DNA of 64,000 nt from Piezodorus guildinii (GCA_023052935.1 CM041292.1:118354936-118418935), one strand, 5' to 3'; positions 30,966 through 43,449 are shown, counted from the stretch's first letter. Notes: generated from the sequence alone by a model not told the origin. Program-made: numbers and translations.

Positions 30966-32639
30966 CAAAGCAAACATTCAAAAAACAGAAGTCATATTCT
31001 TCTAAAGCTAACAGCAATAATAATACAATAAGTATCCAAATAGATATTAAATATGATTAACTGTATGATTGATTGTGCCTACTACTATTTTGCAGGTCAT
31101 GAGTTTGAACGCGATTAAAATGAAAAGTTTGATGCCTCCACAATTACGATGTATTTAACCACTAATTAACAGAGAATATGCTATTAAAAATTAATTGCAT
31201 ATCGCCCATAATCAATCAAGCCTTTAATTAACAGCTCTAATCAATACTGATAAATTGTTCACAACGAAAATAGAAACATTCAGCCAAATACATCCTGGAA
31301 AGTTACATATATTCGATTACGATGACTTTGTGAAACTGGTAAAAATTTCCGGGTTCTGCACAATCTAATTATGATACCATGATTGTGTAGGTACTTTGTG
31401 CTACAGAGTGTCATAGCGCTGGAGAAGAAGGAAATAAAGTTCGAAACTACCGTTCTCTTAAACGAATTCACTTTAACCAACGGATTACTTTTGTAATTAA
31501 GGATCTCTTCCTTAGATATAGTATACAATTAATTGGACTATATCATTAATTAAAAGATTAAACTTGGCAATTAGTTCTCTCTCTGGCACTCACACCTAAA
31601 GTTGAGCCATGAACATTCAAGAGGAAGTACTAATTAATTATAAATTCTTAGAACAGTACCGAGATGCGCAGATGGTTTACATAAGGATTTTTAAAATGAA
31701 ACGTTTAGTATTTTATTTTCGCACTAAAATAAAAACCTCTAGAAATATCTAGAATAATATTTCAAGGCACAGTGGTTGATTTAAACTTCGCAGGATTCTA
31801 AACAATTGAACAATTGAAAATTTCTTGGATTTTGGGTGAAAGGGTATTGGTTAAAAAAGTACGTATTGGTACTAAAGAGGAAAAGGTGAGTATGATAAGT
31901 GTGGCAATGCAAAAATCTTTAGTAAAATGTGAAGTCATGGAGCCCTACACGAAAGAAAATAAACGCTTCAAGGCAATATAAAATGACTGGCATTCAGTTA
32001 GATTCTAATTTATATAGCTGATATAATTTAATTTTCTATGACTCGAAAAAAAAAATCTAAGGTCTTGTAAAAATCATTGGTCCCTATTGGAAATCCCAAA
32101 TCCAAAAGAAATGATCCAATGATGAACTACGGGCTTAGTATAAAGAGCTCATAATAAAGCTTTCCTTAAGAGTCAATTACTGATTTCTTTCTCCAAGTTT
32201 GAAAAAAAAAAAAAAAACGATTTTCAGGAAATGCAATATTATACATTAATAAAACCTGCAAAGTTAATTTTAATTTCATCTTATTCATTGGCGTATTCTG
32301 TGAATAATGTTTCTTTTATTTATTAATATATTACAAAATTACTAAACTTTTACAACAAAAACATCCTATATAAATTTTAATATTACAATATTTCGATCAA
32401 TTTAGAAGAGTGTAATTCAAATAAAAGAAACTTATCTTCTTTCAGCAAAATTTTATTATCAATAATAATAATATAATTTATCATATCACTATCCATGAAA
32501 TTTAAACTGATTGTTATAAAGATCGAAATTCATTATAATATGCATACTGAAGTAAATAAAATAGTGAACATATTGTTTATAAAATGAATTTGGATCATTG
32601 TATTATTAAGTTTCAAGGTATTTAATATTATGATAAATT
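30966..32639. other. AT-rich unassigned sequence
   Basis: Nothing supported. A minus-strand 82-codon open frame at 31280-31528 has no recognisable domain. Confidence 0.4.
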
Positions 32640-32990
32640 ATATAATAAATATCATAAGATACATTTTTCGCCTAATCCCAAAAGGAAATAATTTTATTGT
32701 ACAATATACAACGTTTCAGTTTCTAGGACTATTTTCAAGCATCATTGGTGCATAATTATTTTACATGCAATATTTCACCACTTCATTAGCCATTTTGTAG
32801 TTCATCGACCATCATAAATCAGTGTAAGCAAACGAAACTGCTGACGATGAGGTGAACTTTGTATGCGGAATAATTATGCATGATAAACACTTGAAAACGG
32901 CCCTAGATGACGAAACTTTGTAAATTTTGAAATAAAATTATTTTCTTTCGGAATTGGCGAAAAAATGTGTCATAAAAATATTTATTAAAA
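32640..32990. repeat. Large imperfect palindrome (about 350 bp)
   Basis: Outer arms pair TTTCGCCTAATCCCAAAAGG (from about 32664) with CCTTTCGGAATTGGCGAAA-type sequence near 32946-32962, continuing through AATAATTTTATTG, AAGTTTCGTC/CAGTTTC and CTAGG.C(T/G)TTTTCAAG. Inner arms pair GTGCATAATTATTTTACATG with GCGGAATAATTATGCATGAT. The repeated block ends in a GACGAAACTTTGTAA-like motif reminiscent of Penelope 3' UTRs, so it may be two head-to-head tails. The family is uncertain. Confidence 0.65.
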
Positions 32991-32999
32991 AACGAGTAG

Positions 33000-33660
33000 A
33001 AGGTCTTCGCTGATGACCTCGTCTTGCTAGCTGCGACCTCCAACATAAGATACATGTTCTCCAAGAGGAATTATCCGCCATAATTATGAATATTAATTAA
33101 GTCTAACTGCACGAGAATCGGAAAGAACCCCCGTGTGATAATGAGAACACTAAGAGTTGGAAGATAGAGATTAGAGCAGGTCAAGAATTTGAAATATCTC
33201 GGAGCTCAATGATAGACGAAGAAGTTGCCCAAAGAATTAGTGCTTCAGAAAGGATGTTCGGTGTGGTCAAACGAGGTTTCCTGAGGAGAAGAGAGGTGAC
33301 AAAGCGGACCAAACTAGCCGTCTATACATTCCTCTCTATCCTATCGTACTCCTCAGGATCGTGAACTCTCGCCTCAAAATACATGAGTCAGATGAGGTAT
33401 CTGCAAAAAATAGAGAGAAAGACTCGGAAAGATAGGACACAGAACGCCGCCATATTGGCTAATCTGGACGTCAAACCGGCAGAGAACGTTCTGGTGGAAC
33501 ACAATCTGAGGTAGTTTAGACATATTCTTAGCATGGATCCAGACAGAAGTGACAGGAAGACATACAAGACCCGCACAGAAGGAAAAGGACCCAAAGGAAG
33601 GCCTCGATTCCTCTGGGTCTTCTTTCTTTGGTCTTCTTTCGGTCCTATATTGTAAAGGAG
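33000..33660 (+). pseudogene. Decayed LINE reverse transcriptase C-terminal half
   Basis: Frames give VFADDLVLLAAT (FADD catalytic motif), a later VKNLKYLGA, DEEVAQRISASERMFGVVKR, REVTKRTKLAVYTFLSILSY, RYLQKIERKTRKDR and GPKGRPRFLW in order. This is the second half of an RTE/CR1-like ORF2. Multiple stops and a frame change near 33200 make it a relic. No boundary duplication seen. Confidence 0.65.
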
Positions 33661-34854
33661 GCATGCAGGAGGCTTGGAATAAATTGTAATATGAGAGTAG
33701 AGTTAGTACAGGAAAGATATATTTAGACCAGTCTCTTTAATCAGGACCCTCCAGTATAAAAGGGAATGATTATGATTGATGATAATAAATAAAAATTGTA
33801 ATTATAATGAGAAAAAATAATAAATATCATCAAATTTTGTCAATAAAATTTCATGAGGTTAAAATTTATTTTACGATATACCTGAAAATTTGGTAAGGTC
33901 TCGAAACGTTAATATATCATATGGTTAAATAATACAATAGTATTATTGTCATGAGCATAAAAAAAAAAGGTTTACCATCACCTTCTTTGATGCATAAAGG
34001 AATATACCATATAGGATATCAAGTAAGTAAGTGCTAATTACTGGTAAACAAGTGATAATAACTGTAAGAGAAGCCATAATGAGAGAAGTTTGATGAGGTT
34101 TAATGAACAAACCACCAAGCCAGGGCTAGGGCTCTGGAGGATGTAATACCAAGCTTCAAAGCTAACTGGGGACAATTACAATACCAGGAGGCAGTGGCTT
34201 CGCCTATATCAGCTAACAGCCATCAATTCCACCGATTTAACAGCCAGATCTAAAATTGGAATTTATCACAGATATATTTCATTTGTCAGAAAAAAAAATA
34301 AATATAATAATAATAAAAGACAGAAAAATGTCTTTCCTAACGTCTGCCCCAATCCATAACGTCTCCTTCTTAAGCTTACAAGTGCTAATCATTATGAAAG
34401 TCGTTCAAATAAAAATAAAATAACGCCTGTATTTACTTTGGGTAACATTTTATTAGATGCAAGGAGGATTTACTTAAATTGAATGTATTTACAGATTCCA
34501 GGGCTACCTGATAACCCGGAGAAATAAAAAAAAAAGAAGGCAAGTGCTGAATTACTTAACGGAATGCAAACAGTATCGAAGCTTTGCAATTTTAGCGGAT
34601 GAAGAGGTACTGTGTGTCAACCTAGAAACTCCAATCTTGAGGCGAAAATCATAGTTCTTGAGGTTTCATAGCTTCAATGGTATTATACACCTGCATTTTA
34701 GTCATCCAGCAAAAAAATTGATATAGGCTATACGAAATATTGTGCTAGATTCTTATGTACCTTCTCATGATGATAATTAATTGATGATGCGATAATTTGT
34801 AACATAAGTTAATAATTAAATTTTATAATCTGATTAGAATTTTCATGATCATAC
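33661..34854. other. Unassigned sequence
   Basis: AT-rich, with a higher-complexity island at about 34090-34250 (CCAAGCCAGGGCTAGGGCTC and onwards) that has no open frame. Nothing else recognised. Confidence 0.4.
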
Positions 34855-34866
34855 TTTTACTTTCAC

Positions 34867-34904
<38 letters not shown>

Positions 34905-35036
34905 AAATATATGGTAAGGGAAAGTATTGCGATAGTGAAAATTTTCGAATTCCAGTTTTCAACGGAAATACACATTTTAGGGTCCCCTGAGTCCAAATAA
35001 CCAAGCCCCGCAAAAAGGTGTGTGTGTGTGAGTGCG

Positions 35037-35077
<41 letters not shown>

Positions 35078-35780
35078 GTGGGTGGGTGTATGTATGTGGT
35101 AACTCCCGGGCAAACACGAATAGTCCTTTGAAACTGAAAATTCATATTTAAGATATCTATATGCCCAAGATGTTACAGAATTTTTTTCATTAAAATTTGC
35201 TGACCAGGAGAGCCACTTTATACTATAACTTTGCACCTATTGACGATGTTCTCAAAAATGGCTCTAACGATTTTGATTGAGCTCGCTATATCGATGTAAA
35301 ATTTGATGGGCTTCAATATGATCTAGGTTTCATTCCGATTGAAATATTTTGACAGGGCTTAAATGCCGATATTTTAAATTTTCTTCTTCTAAAAAAGTAC
35401 CATTAAATTTGTAGTTTTCAAAAAATTTGGAACATCATCTTAGTAGCGTTGATAAATGACGGGTAAATATGCAAGTTCAGCGAATTAGATAAACAACTAT
35501 AGGAGAATAATATATATGTATAATATGGATAGCTAATGATTTTAGAAAACCTATTATCTAACAAACAGAATTTTAAAGGTTAATAGACAGTGATGAAAAG
35601 CCGATAAAACTAGCTGATAAAAATATAATAGATAATTTTATATAACACATGTTTCTTTTGAAATTCAAAGTGATTGATTCATTAACAATTTATTTGTATC
35701 TTTGAATGTATTTAAAAATTCTTAAATTGATTTTAACAACGGAGGTAAGTGAAAGTCGTGTGTTGCGCGCACCAGATTTT
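34855..35780 (+). mobile_element. Recurrent non-coding element, copy E, with expanded GT tract
   Basis: The left terminus TTTTACTTTCAC is followed by an (AT)n expansion at 34869-34902 that replaces CTTACCTAT. The body continues through AAAGTATTGCGATAGTGAAAA and CCCCTGAGTCCAAATAACC. The right terminus is GGAGGTAAGTGAAAGTCGTG (35741-35760) with GCGCGCACCAGATTTTT. The central GT tract is grown to about 75 bp (35019-35097), creating spurious His/Thr-repeat open frames on the minus strand that are not genes. Confidence 0.8.
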
Positions 35781-38386
35781 TTTTTACACAAATTCATTTA
35801 AAACATTTATCTTAGATGGAATAATTAAATATTTGGTATATTATTATTCCATATTATTATGTCTCTTACATACCTATTTCACCAAATTTGTTTTATTTTT
35901 TTTTAGTGTCTCGGGGCTCTGATATAATATATATATATATATATATATTACTAACTGTGTAATGGGATTATTCGAAATTTGATGCCATTCATTGATCTCG
36001 GCTGTTGATTGATTAAATTAAGGCATTAGTAAAAGTTTCTCGATTTAGCGTTTAGTTAGCATTTGCTAATATTTTAAGTAAATAGTTCTGTTTTTTATTA
36101 TGTCACTGATTTACACAAACGATTAAAAATTTCTATAATTGTCTGAAAAAAGATTCGAAAATTTTCTTCCAAAAAAATATTCCCATTTTAAGAAATGCAT
36201 TTATAATTCACTTTTACGTCTTTTATTTATTTATAGAGTTTTAAAAATTAAAGAAATATATATTTTTTAAACCTAACTTTTGTCTGAATGAATAAAACGG
36301 GAGCCAAGAATGGTCGATAAATAATTAATAACAAGTGAGATATACATCATTTAAGCCACCAACATTAAATTAAAGACAAAGACATTGTCCTGCAGCCTTC
36401 AAATCACATAACGCCCAATGAGTATAAAATAAATATCAGATTTTTATTTAGATATATTTATCCCACCTACCTCTATTTCATGCAGGAATTTTATTTATTA
36501 AAGTGACAACACTAATCATAGAATCTGTATATTATATACTAACCATAGAATAGAAAAGAAGAAACTCACAATATAGGAACTTTTTCTTATATAAAAGAAA
36601 TAATGGAATCGAGAAAATAATAAAGTATTTGAAAGCTATAAACTTTATCACAATGATTTAGGATCAGCCTTCGGTAACAGCCACCAGTAGTCCAGGAGAC
36701 TCTTAATAAAAGAACAAATATTTTCTTTAATTTTCTTATATCATCCATTTTTTACGATTACGTTTTTAAAAGAAATTCCATTGATATCTATATTAACGAG
36801 TGAAAGATATTATTTAAACGATTGGGGGATTATTTGATATTTTTGATAGGAGAGCAACGAAATAATATCGACAAAGAAATTATAAATTTCAATGAAAAAT
36901 ATTTGAAATAATACTACTGGTTATAATTTGTGTTTTTATAGCCTGGATTTAATTGTTCAGAACTTATGTTAGTTTCGTGATGTTTTCGTCAGCTAGTCTT
37001 AATACATACGCAACAAAAAGGAGCATTGATCTATTAATAGGAAATATCAGTTTTTACTTTAATAATTTGATATTATCAATAAAGCCAATGAGAATGCTTT
37101 TATATAAATAATCTATTTTTAAAATTTATAAATATTTCTGTACTATTTCAACTATTTATTTGTAATGATAACTCTTTTTAAAACATCTCACGGTTTTTTA
37201 TTGAAACGTGAGATTTTTTTTTAATAATTTTTATTATTTATCTACTGAATAATATTTAAATAATATAATTTATCAAGCGTCTAAAATATTTCAGAGTTAT
37301 AATTTATGATTTTTATTAACCTGTAAAATTTTGTCCGGTAAGTCCTAACTTTTTAAAATCCAGAACTGCTTATTTAATCCCATGAATATATTTTATAGTC
37401 CGATTCTGTAAGTAAAATAAAAAGTATGGGATAATAAAGTTCAGATTTATGTGACAGCTTAATATAAGTGGTTATATGAGACATAATAATGTCTGAACTA
37501 TTCTTTTTTATATACATAATAACTGTATAAATGGTAATATTCATTTTTTATTTACACTTCATAGTTTATAACCCAAACTTTTATTTAATTTCTTAGGAAT
37601 TAACTTATGGGTTTTAGAATTTTTTCAACACTATATGTTTAAATTATTATAAAGTAGAAACAGATAAAACGTTCGTGTATTTTATTAACAATATATCAAA
37701 AGATTATTTTGAGGTTCTTGATATAGTTTTTTATATTAAGAGTTTTAACTTACTTGATTTCAAATAAAATTATCACAAGAGTTAATAATAAATAAAAGAA
37801 ATAAGAAAGAAAGAAGATGAAAATATTTTTCAATAGTAAATTTTTATATGATGATATTTTTTTTAGTTTTTGTAAATTAATTTAATGGTAATTTGAAAGT
37901 TTTATTATCTCCTTAAAATGCGATCCAAACAAATATATTTATTTTGCATTTAGGATTATATAAAGTGTATCTTGAAACGTTCCCGAAACATAATTTTTTT
38001 ATTGTTTAACTAATTATCGAGACCTTGGTTACATATGGATAAGATATGTATATGTATAGCAAATAAAAAAAATTAAAATATTAGCTTCATCCTTAACATT
38101 ACACAAATAATTGAATTTATAACAACATATAAGCCTACATCACTGCAACGAATTAGTATAAAACACTTGCGTTTGGATTATTTTCAGCAATGATAGCAAT
38201 AGTTGGCAGTATTAGTGTTTCATGCGACTGTCATAACAGTGTTTTACTTCACTGGCTATAATGGCTGCAATTATGTTTTAATTAAAGTTGTTTATTAACA
38301 TGAAAAAAAATAACAATTGTACTGTTTTTATTTCACGACTAAGCAGAATAATGACGATATACAGTGAGTGCATAGCATATTAGTAA
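35781..38386. other. AT-rich unassigned sequence
   Basis: 2.6 kb of very AT-rich DNA with a small (AT)n array near 35927-35948. No gene, RNA or element recognised. Confidence 0.45.
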
Positions 38387-39024
38387 TCTATATATAAAAA
38401 AATCTCGTATCACAATGTTTGTTCGCGATAAACTCTGAAATTACTGAACCGACTTTGATCAAACTTCGTAAGTATCTGTTATTTGGTCCAACTTAAATGA
38501 TAGGATAGTTTTTATTACTATTCTAAATGGTTGAAAAATATATTTTTCTAAAACGTAAAACAAAATTTGTTTAACTGTGGCAACACTGGTTCTCAGTAAG
38601 TAACCTTCCCATATATTCACACATGTGATTATTAATTCAAATATAAGTGTGTATTGATTTTTTCTATGCGTTCTTATTTATAAAATATGCATTTACATTA
38701 TAGTTTCCAGTTATAATAAAATACATATTTCTATACGTTTCTAGAAAAATTATAAGTGCTTATTTGAATGACTTGCTATGAGTTATGAGTTGCAAAACAG
38801 TTATGATGATGTACAACGGTTATGTTTAAAAGATAAAACAATGCTATTGAATAATGTGGAGGTGGCTACTTGGTACTGGTATGTTATTGTAACATAGAGT
38901 AAATAAAATTGATATCTGGCATGAAATAATAATCTTTTATTTATCATAAACAGAGTAGTTCATTACTATTCACCTCTATTTCTTTTATATCACCTCATTC
39001 AACATAGTCACTATCAACATCTTT

Positions 39025-39083
39025 CGTCGGGCGCTAATGTCCCAGATGTTTTGCGCCTTAAACATAAAAAAACAAAAAAAACA
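39025..39083 (+). mobile_element. 59-bp I-type LINE 3' tail
   Basis: Contains a stem-loop GGGCGCTAA...TTGCGCC then an A-rich AACAAAAAAAACAA tail. Flanked by a 9-bp duplication AACATCTTT (39016-39024 and 39084-39092). The stem-loop design equals that of the I-type element at 14918-15621, though the sequence differs, so a related family is likely. Confidence 0.65.
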
Positions 39084-39590
39084 AACATCTTTGTAATTTG
39101 TAGTAATTTTAATTTAAATTGTTTTACTAATCAAATTGAATTCTACTACCGCAAACAAAGTTAATGAAGTGTAGTTTTTGTTGTATTTTTTCAATGTGCC
39201 TCGACATTAGAAGCAAGATATTTATAGTTATATTAGATTAATTATAGTAATAGGTTAAGTTGTTTCGAAATCATTTTCCTCATCAACCGTAATTCTAACT
39301 TTAGTCTAATAAGTTGCCATTTTATTCTGTAAATATACAATAGCGATCCACTAGAAGTAGGCATACCCAAAATTACTCAATATATTTTAGCTGTAACGTA
39401 ATCGTGGTATATAGTCACGTTTGCAACATAAATGTGATTGATATACATTGATCCAACGAATAGGGATATTTTCAATTGAAAACAACTTTGATAAATGTAA
39501 TTGTTAAAAATATAATATTTATATTTCTTGAAAATGTATACATCTTATAATAATGAAGTAGTTGTTGACCGTTTTATATATGACTATATA

Positions 39591-39733
39591 AGGGGTACAC
39601 ACTTTGCTATAGCATGCTATTTGTACTATTGTGCTAAACCCATCAATTTTATACAGGAAATAACTGTAGAAACTCGACGGGTTTAGCAAAATAACACAAA
39701 TAGCATGCTATAGCAAACGTAGTGAGTACCCCT
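39591..39733. mobile_element. Foldback MITE-like hairpin element
   Basis: AGGGGTACAC...GCTATAGCATGCTATTTGT...GCTAAACCC on the left is mirrored by GGGTTTAGC...ACAAATAGCATGCTATAGC...GTACCCCT on the right, with roughly 55-bp arms around a loop of about 35 bp. TATA stands at the left junction and CCCCTATAGG at the right, so a short TATA-type duplication is possible. No coding capacity; transposase family unknown. Confidence 0.7.
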
Positions 39734-40176
39734 ATAGGAAAGAAGTTGGTTGAGGGTGATGCCACCAAGAAAACACACCAGTAAGAAAATAATAAAATAA
39801 GTTTGTTTTATTGGTAGTTTCTTTATACCACCCTCCCTAAACAATTTTCTCCATCATATTTGTTTTATAGTTACTACTCATAAACGCATTTATGCAAATT
39901 TAAATAAAGACAAAATAAAATATTCGCGAACAAAGCCGGGGTTACAGCTAGTAACATTATAGATTAATATGATTACTAATTTGCTATGAAAGGTGTTTTG
40001 TTGTTTACTTCGACAAAAAAATAAATATGGTTTTGTATATGGTGTATGTATGTGGTAATTCAGCAATACTATTACAGTCAAATAATTAAGACAAATTGTA
40101 ATATTACTGAATAAAAACAATGAAAAAATCGACAAATTCTCACTAGTTATGATTTTTCTTCCTATATTGAGATAAT

Positions 40177-40425
40177 TAGGGTTAGCATGGTGGTCGGCAT
40201 AACAGCCTTCTATGCCCAAGGTCCCGGTTTCATACCCGCAGGTGGCCTTAGGATGTGTAACAGGAGAAAAAAATCCTTACTGTTCTTCGGAGAGGACGTT
40301 AAAAGGTGGTACCGAGCCTGCACGATGTCAGGTACTCGTTAAAGATTCCTACCTAATTAAGCCTGGAGAGGGAAAATTTAGGACTCTCGCTTTAGCATCG
40401 ATTAGCACAGCAGCATAAAGCTCCC
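40177..40425 (+). mobile_element. tRNA-derived SINE copy
   Basis: A-box region TTAGCATGGTGG, mutated B-box GGTTTCATACCC (family GGTTCAAACCC), then AGGTGGCCTTAGG, CTTCGGAGAGGACGTTAAA, GATGTCAGGTACTCGTTAAA, GCCTGGAGAGG, AAATTTAGGACTC and TAGCATCGATTAGC. The A-rich tail is missing; a mariner relic follows directly. Confidence 0.8.
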
Positions 40426-40439
40426 ATTTGAAACTTAAT

Positions 40440-41260
40440 AACTTTTGCCGAGTCCTTAAAAACACGTGGGGCCTAGCGTTGTATTAGTGAAAAGCACTCC
40501 TTTCCGATTTGCCAACTCTGGCCGTTTCTCTTCAATTGCTGTCTTCAATCGATCTAACTAGGCGCAGTAAAAGTCCGTATTTATAGTTTGGTTTTATGGA
40601 AGGAGTTCAAAATGGGTCCCTTCCAATGCCATCAAATACTGAGCATCAACTTTCTTGGATGTAAGCCGGCCTTTGGTGTTGCGAGTGGCGTCGTTCAATG
40701 CAACCCCAAGATTTTGGTGTGGATGTATAGAATCTATTTTTCGTCACCCCCAAGATTCTTCAACCCCAAGATTTTGGTGTGGATGTATAGAATCTATTTT
40801 TCGTCACCAGTAGTATATCGTTTCAAAATGGATCCTCCACGTTTTTTTTCTCAGCAGCAAATCACAACATGAAATCCTTTCAATAAGGTTCCTTTCACTG
40901 AGCTCATGGGAAACCCAAACGTCGTAACGACAGACGTACCGGAATTCTTTAGATGATCAAAACGGTCCATTTGCGGGCTCTTAACTCCGCAACTATCTCA
41001 CGGACAGTAATTTGTAAATTGTTTGCGATGACCGCCATAATATCCTCGATGTTAAGACTTGAACTCCGGCAAGAAGGGGGTTGGTCATACAAATTAAAAT
41101 CTCCTGATGTAAACCGCGAAAACCACTTCAAAACCGTGCTATCAGCAATTTAATCGCTGCCATACACGGCACGAATCGTTCTTGCAGTTGTGGTTGCATT
41201 TTTCTCTTTTTTAAAAAAGAGCAAAGTATGCCGAAAATGAACTGAATCGTCACTTTGGTT
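40440..41260 (-). pseudogene. mariner-type transposase, decayed
   Basis: Minus-strand translation gives HFRHTLLFFKKEKNATTTAR, TIRAVYGSD, VLKWFSRFTSGDFNLYDQPP, DIMAVIANNLQITVREIVAE, a frame change, then RYDVWVSHELSERN (the WVPHEL motif of mariners with P to S), a broken DPF region and LHPKKV/DWKGPF-like text near 40600-40680. The order fits a cut-and-paste DDD-type mariner transposase, N-terminal helix-turn-helix first. Stops, frameshifts and an internal duplication (40701-40807) make it dead. Terminal inverted repeats were not identified with certainty. Confidence 0.75.
40701..40807. repeat. 60-bp-period direct duplication inside the mariner relic
   Basis: A 47-bp block beginning CAACCCCAAGATTTTGGTGT and ending ATCTATTTTTCGTCACC occurs at 40701-40747 and 40761-40807, identical by eye. 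A period of 60 keeps frame (20 codons). Confidence 0.9.
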
Positions 41261-41689
41261 TTCAATAAACTGCACTACTGAGCTTTAATGATAACGAATT
41301 CAGTGTGTAAAAATAGTTAATTCCATGAGGACTAATGGCATATAAATAAACATTAGCTTTGTGATTCATTTTTAGTAGAAAAAATAAAATTTACGTTTTA
41401 TCACTACAAACTTTTCGGACAACCAATATTTTAAAGTACTTCTGTTTAAATGCTATTTTTAGTTCTATTTTCTTGTGGCAGAAGAACAAACTGATTTTCC
41501 CCATAAGCCATGTGAAAAGCAGTCTTGACGTAAATCGATTCCTACGTGTTTAAATGTGATTTATTAATTGTTACGGTAAAAGATAACTTAAAGGGAAATT
41601 GAATTATTTTAAGATTAAAAGGTAAATAATTTGGAATCATTGGGATGCGAGATTAATATTCCTTGTTTTTTCACAAATTTTTGGCTGAT
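41261..41689. other. AT-rich unassigned sequence
   Basis: May include the outer mariner sequence up to about 41340. Nothing else recognised. Confidence 0.35.
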
Positions 41690-41857
41690 TCTTTACTCCT
41701 ATTAGTCACAGGTTGATGTTATATAGCCTATAACCTTCCTCGATAAATGGACTATCCAACAAAAAAAGAATTTTTCAATTCAAACCAGTAGTTTCTGAGA
41801 TTAGCGCGTTCAAACAAACAAACAAACTCTATAGCTTTATAATATTAGTATAGATTC
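41690..41857 (+). repeat. Tail of a common arthropod repeat
   Basis: TATAGCCTATAACCTTCCTC, then CAGTAGTTTCTGAGATTAGC, GCGTTCAAACAAACAAAC and AGCTTTATAATATTAGTATA form a block I recognise as a frequent 3'-end signature of interspersed repeats in insect genomes. I cannot assign the family reliably from this window. Confidence 0.4.
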
Positions 41858-42654
41858 ATATGCGTGTTTTTTTTTTTTTCATTTTTGATAAATTTAAACT
41901 TTTTGATTAATGGAAACTATTATTATTATATTACGTTTTATTAATTAATATAACTCTTGTCCTAAAAACTTTAATAATATAAAATTCTGACTATTAAGAT
42001 TTTCCTTATATCTATGTGTATGATAATACTATTCAACATTATACTTTGTGACGGTGTATGACAATCCATTACAGATTCATTAGGCGGAGGATGAAGATAA
42101 AGCATAGCGTTTGTTGCTATGAAAGCCTTTGACGTTGAGGTAGAACCGACCATCGGTTAATTAAGTTACCTTTAATCAGAAAGAGGTCAATCAGAGGTCT
42201 GAATATTCAATAACCGACCCCGCTAATCCCACTTTTTTAGCTTTATTTTCTGCAATCTCTCCGTCGCCTCGATTCCTTTTGTTCTTTGGTTCCACTCCAG
42301 CCCTGTAGATTTTATCGGATTACTTTATCAATTTCTATAGTTTTTGTCAAACCGATTTTAATTACAATCTGATTACTACTGATATTTTAAAATAATAAAC
42401 CAACCTTCAACTAGATGTTATTATGTTATGTTAGCTAATAATTTAATTATATTCATTAAAGTAGAGGCATTAAGCTAATTGATAATAATAATAATTGACT
42501 TATAGCTATAGCTATATTATAAATATAGAAATATAGCTATATTAACCATGAAGCACAAATAAGTCTTAATTATAGGGAGTAAATATAATTGGCAATTTCG
42601 AAGAAAAACCTATTTTATAAACATGTGAGAAGTAAAAGGTGTTCATAAAAATAT
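41858..42654. other. Unassigned sequence
   Basis: An island at about 42050-42320 is of higher complexity (TCGGTTAATTAAGTTACC; ACCGACCCCGCTAATCCC) with no open frame. The rest is AT-rich. AGCTATAGCTATATTATAAA at about 42504 is a small palindromic cluster. Confidence 0.35.
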
Positions 42655-43449
42655 AAGTTATAAGTTCCAGTTTTCAATGGAAATGAACGTTTCAAGATTC
42701 CCCGAATCCAGATAACCAAGTCACCCAAAAAGGTCTCTGTGTGATTGTCTAGCACGGAAGCGAAAAGTTGTACGAAACTGAAATTTCATATTTAAGGCAA
42801 ATATATGATCCAAACTTTTAAAAAAAATAGTGTTAACTGGAATTTCTATTTTATACCATGTATTTTGAACTTTTTTTTTTTACGATTTTCTCCGAAAATG
42901 GCTCAAAAATATTTTGATTAAACTCGCCATATTGATATAAAATTTAATGAGATTTAATACCATATAGGTTTCATTCTGATTGAAATATTCTCACTTGGAT
43001 TAAATGCGTATATTTGTTTATTCTGTCTTTTCTATCAACTTCTTAGAATAAATTAAAAGCGGCTAAATATAAAAATTAAACGAATTTGATAACTATCTAC
43101 AGGAGAAAAGAGAAAAATATTTATAATTTTTAAACATAAGAATAGTAACATAGATGTATAATATACCGTTGAAATGCTCAAGATGTTGGAAAAACTATTT
43201 TCTTACGTACAAAGTTGTTATAGGTAATGTAAAATGAAAAATAGGGGGGTATACAATTATTTATGATAATTGCATGCAACAATATGATATTGCTAATTAT
43301 TTAATCTAAATTACATGTTTCTAACGAAACTGAATAAACGTTTTATTTAAATTTATTTTCAAAATCAAGTTTATTTAATAGTTCTTAAATTTGATTTTAA
43401 CAGCCTAGGTTAGTGTAAGTCATGTTTTTCCGCACCAGATTTTTTTTTA
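42655..43449 (+). mobile_element. Recurrent non-coding element, copy F (left end missing)
   Basis: Begins inside the family sequence at AGTTCCAGTTTTCAATGGAA and proceeds through CCCCGAATCCAGATAACC, GAAACTGAAATTTCATATTT, ACGATTTTCTCCGAAAATGG, ATAATATACCGTTGAAA to a mutated right terminus TAGGTTAGTGTAAGTCATG and CCGCACCAGATTTTT. It is more diverged than copies D and E. Confidence 0.7.

Larger units (their letters stand above)
38387..39951 (+). mobile_element. Non-autonomous Helitron, with nested insertions
   Basis: Starts with TC (TCTATATATAAAAAAATCTC), followed by TGTTTGTTCGCGATAAACTC and TGAAATTACTGAACCGAC, an arrangement common at insect Helitron 5' ends. It ends GAACAAAGCCGGGGTTACAG then CTAG (39948-39951). 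The flanks are A on the left and T on the right, as expected for rolling-circle insertion into AT without target duplication. No Rep/helicase coding sequence is present. The expected hairpin before CTAG is weak. It carries an I-type LINE tail at 39025-39083 and a foldback element at 39591-39733. Confidence 0.65.

Noticed and set aside
33374..33664. Minus-strand frames of 96 and 68 codons
   Set aside because: Antisense to the degraded reverse transcriptase reading on the plus strand.
34868..35236. Minus-strand open frames rich in His-Thr repeats
   Set aside because: They are translations of the expanded GT tract inside copy E of the recurrent element; the other copies do not share the frame.
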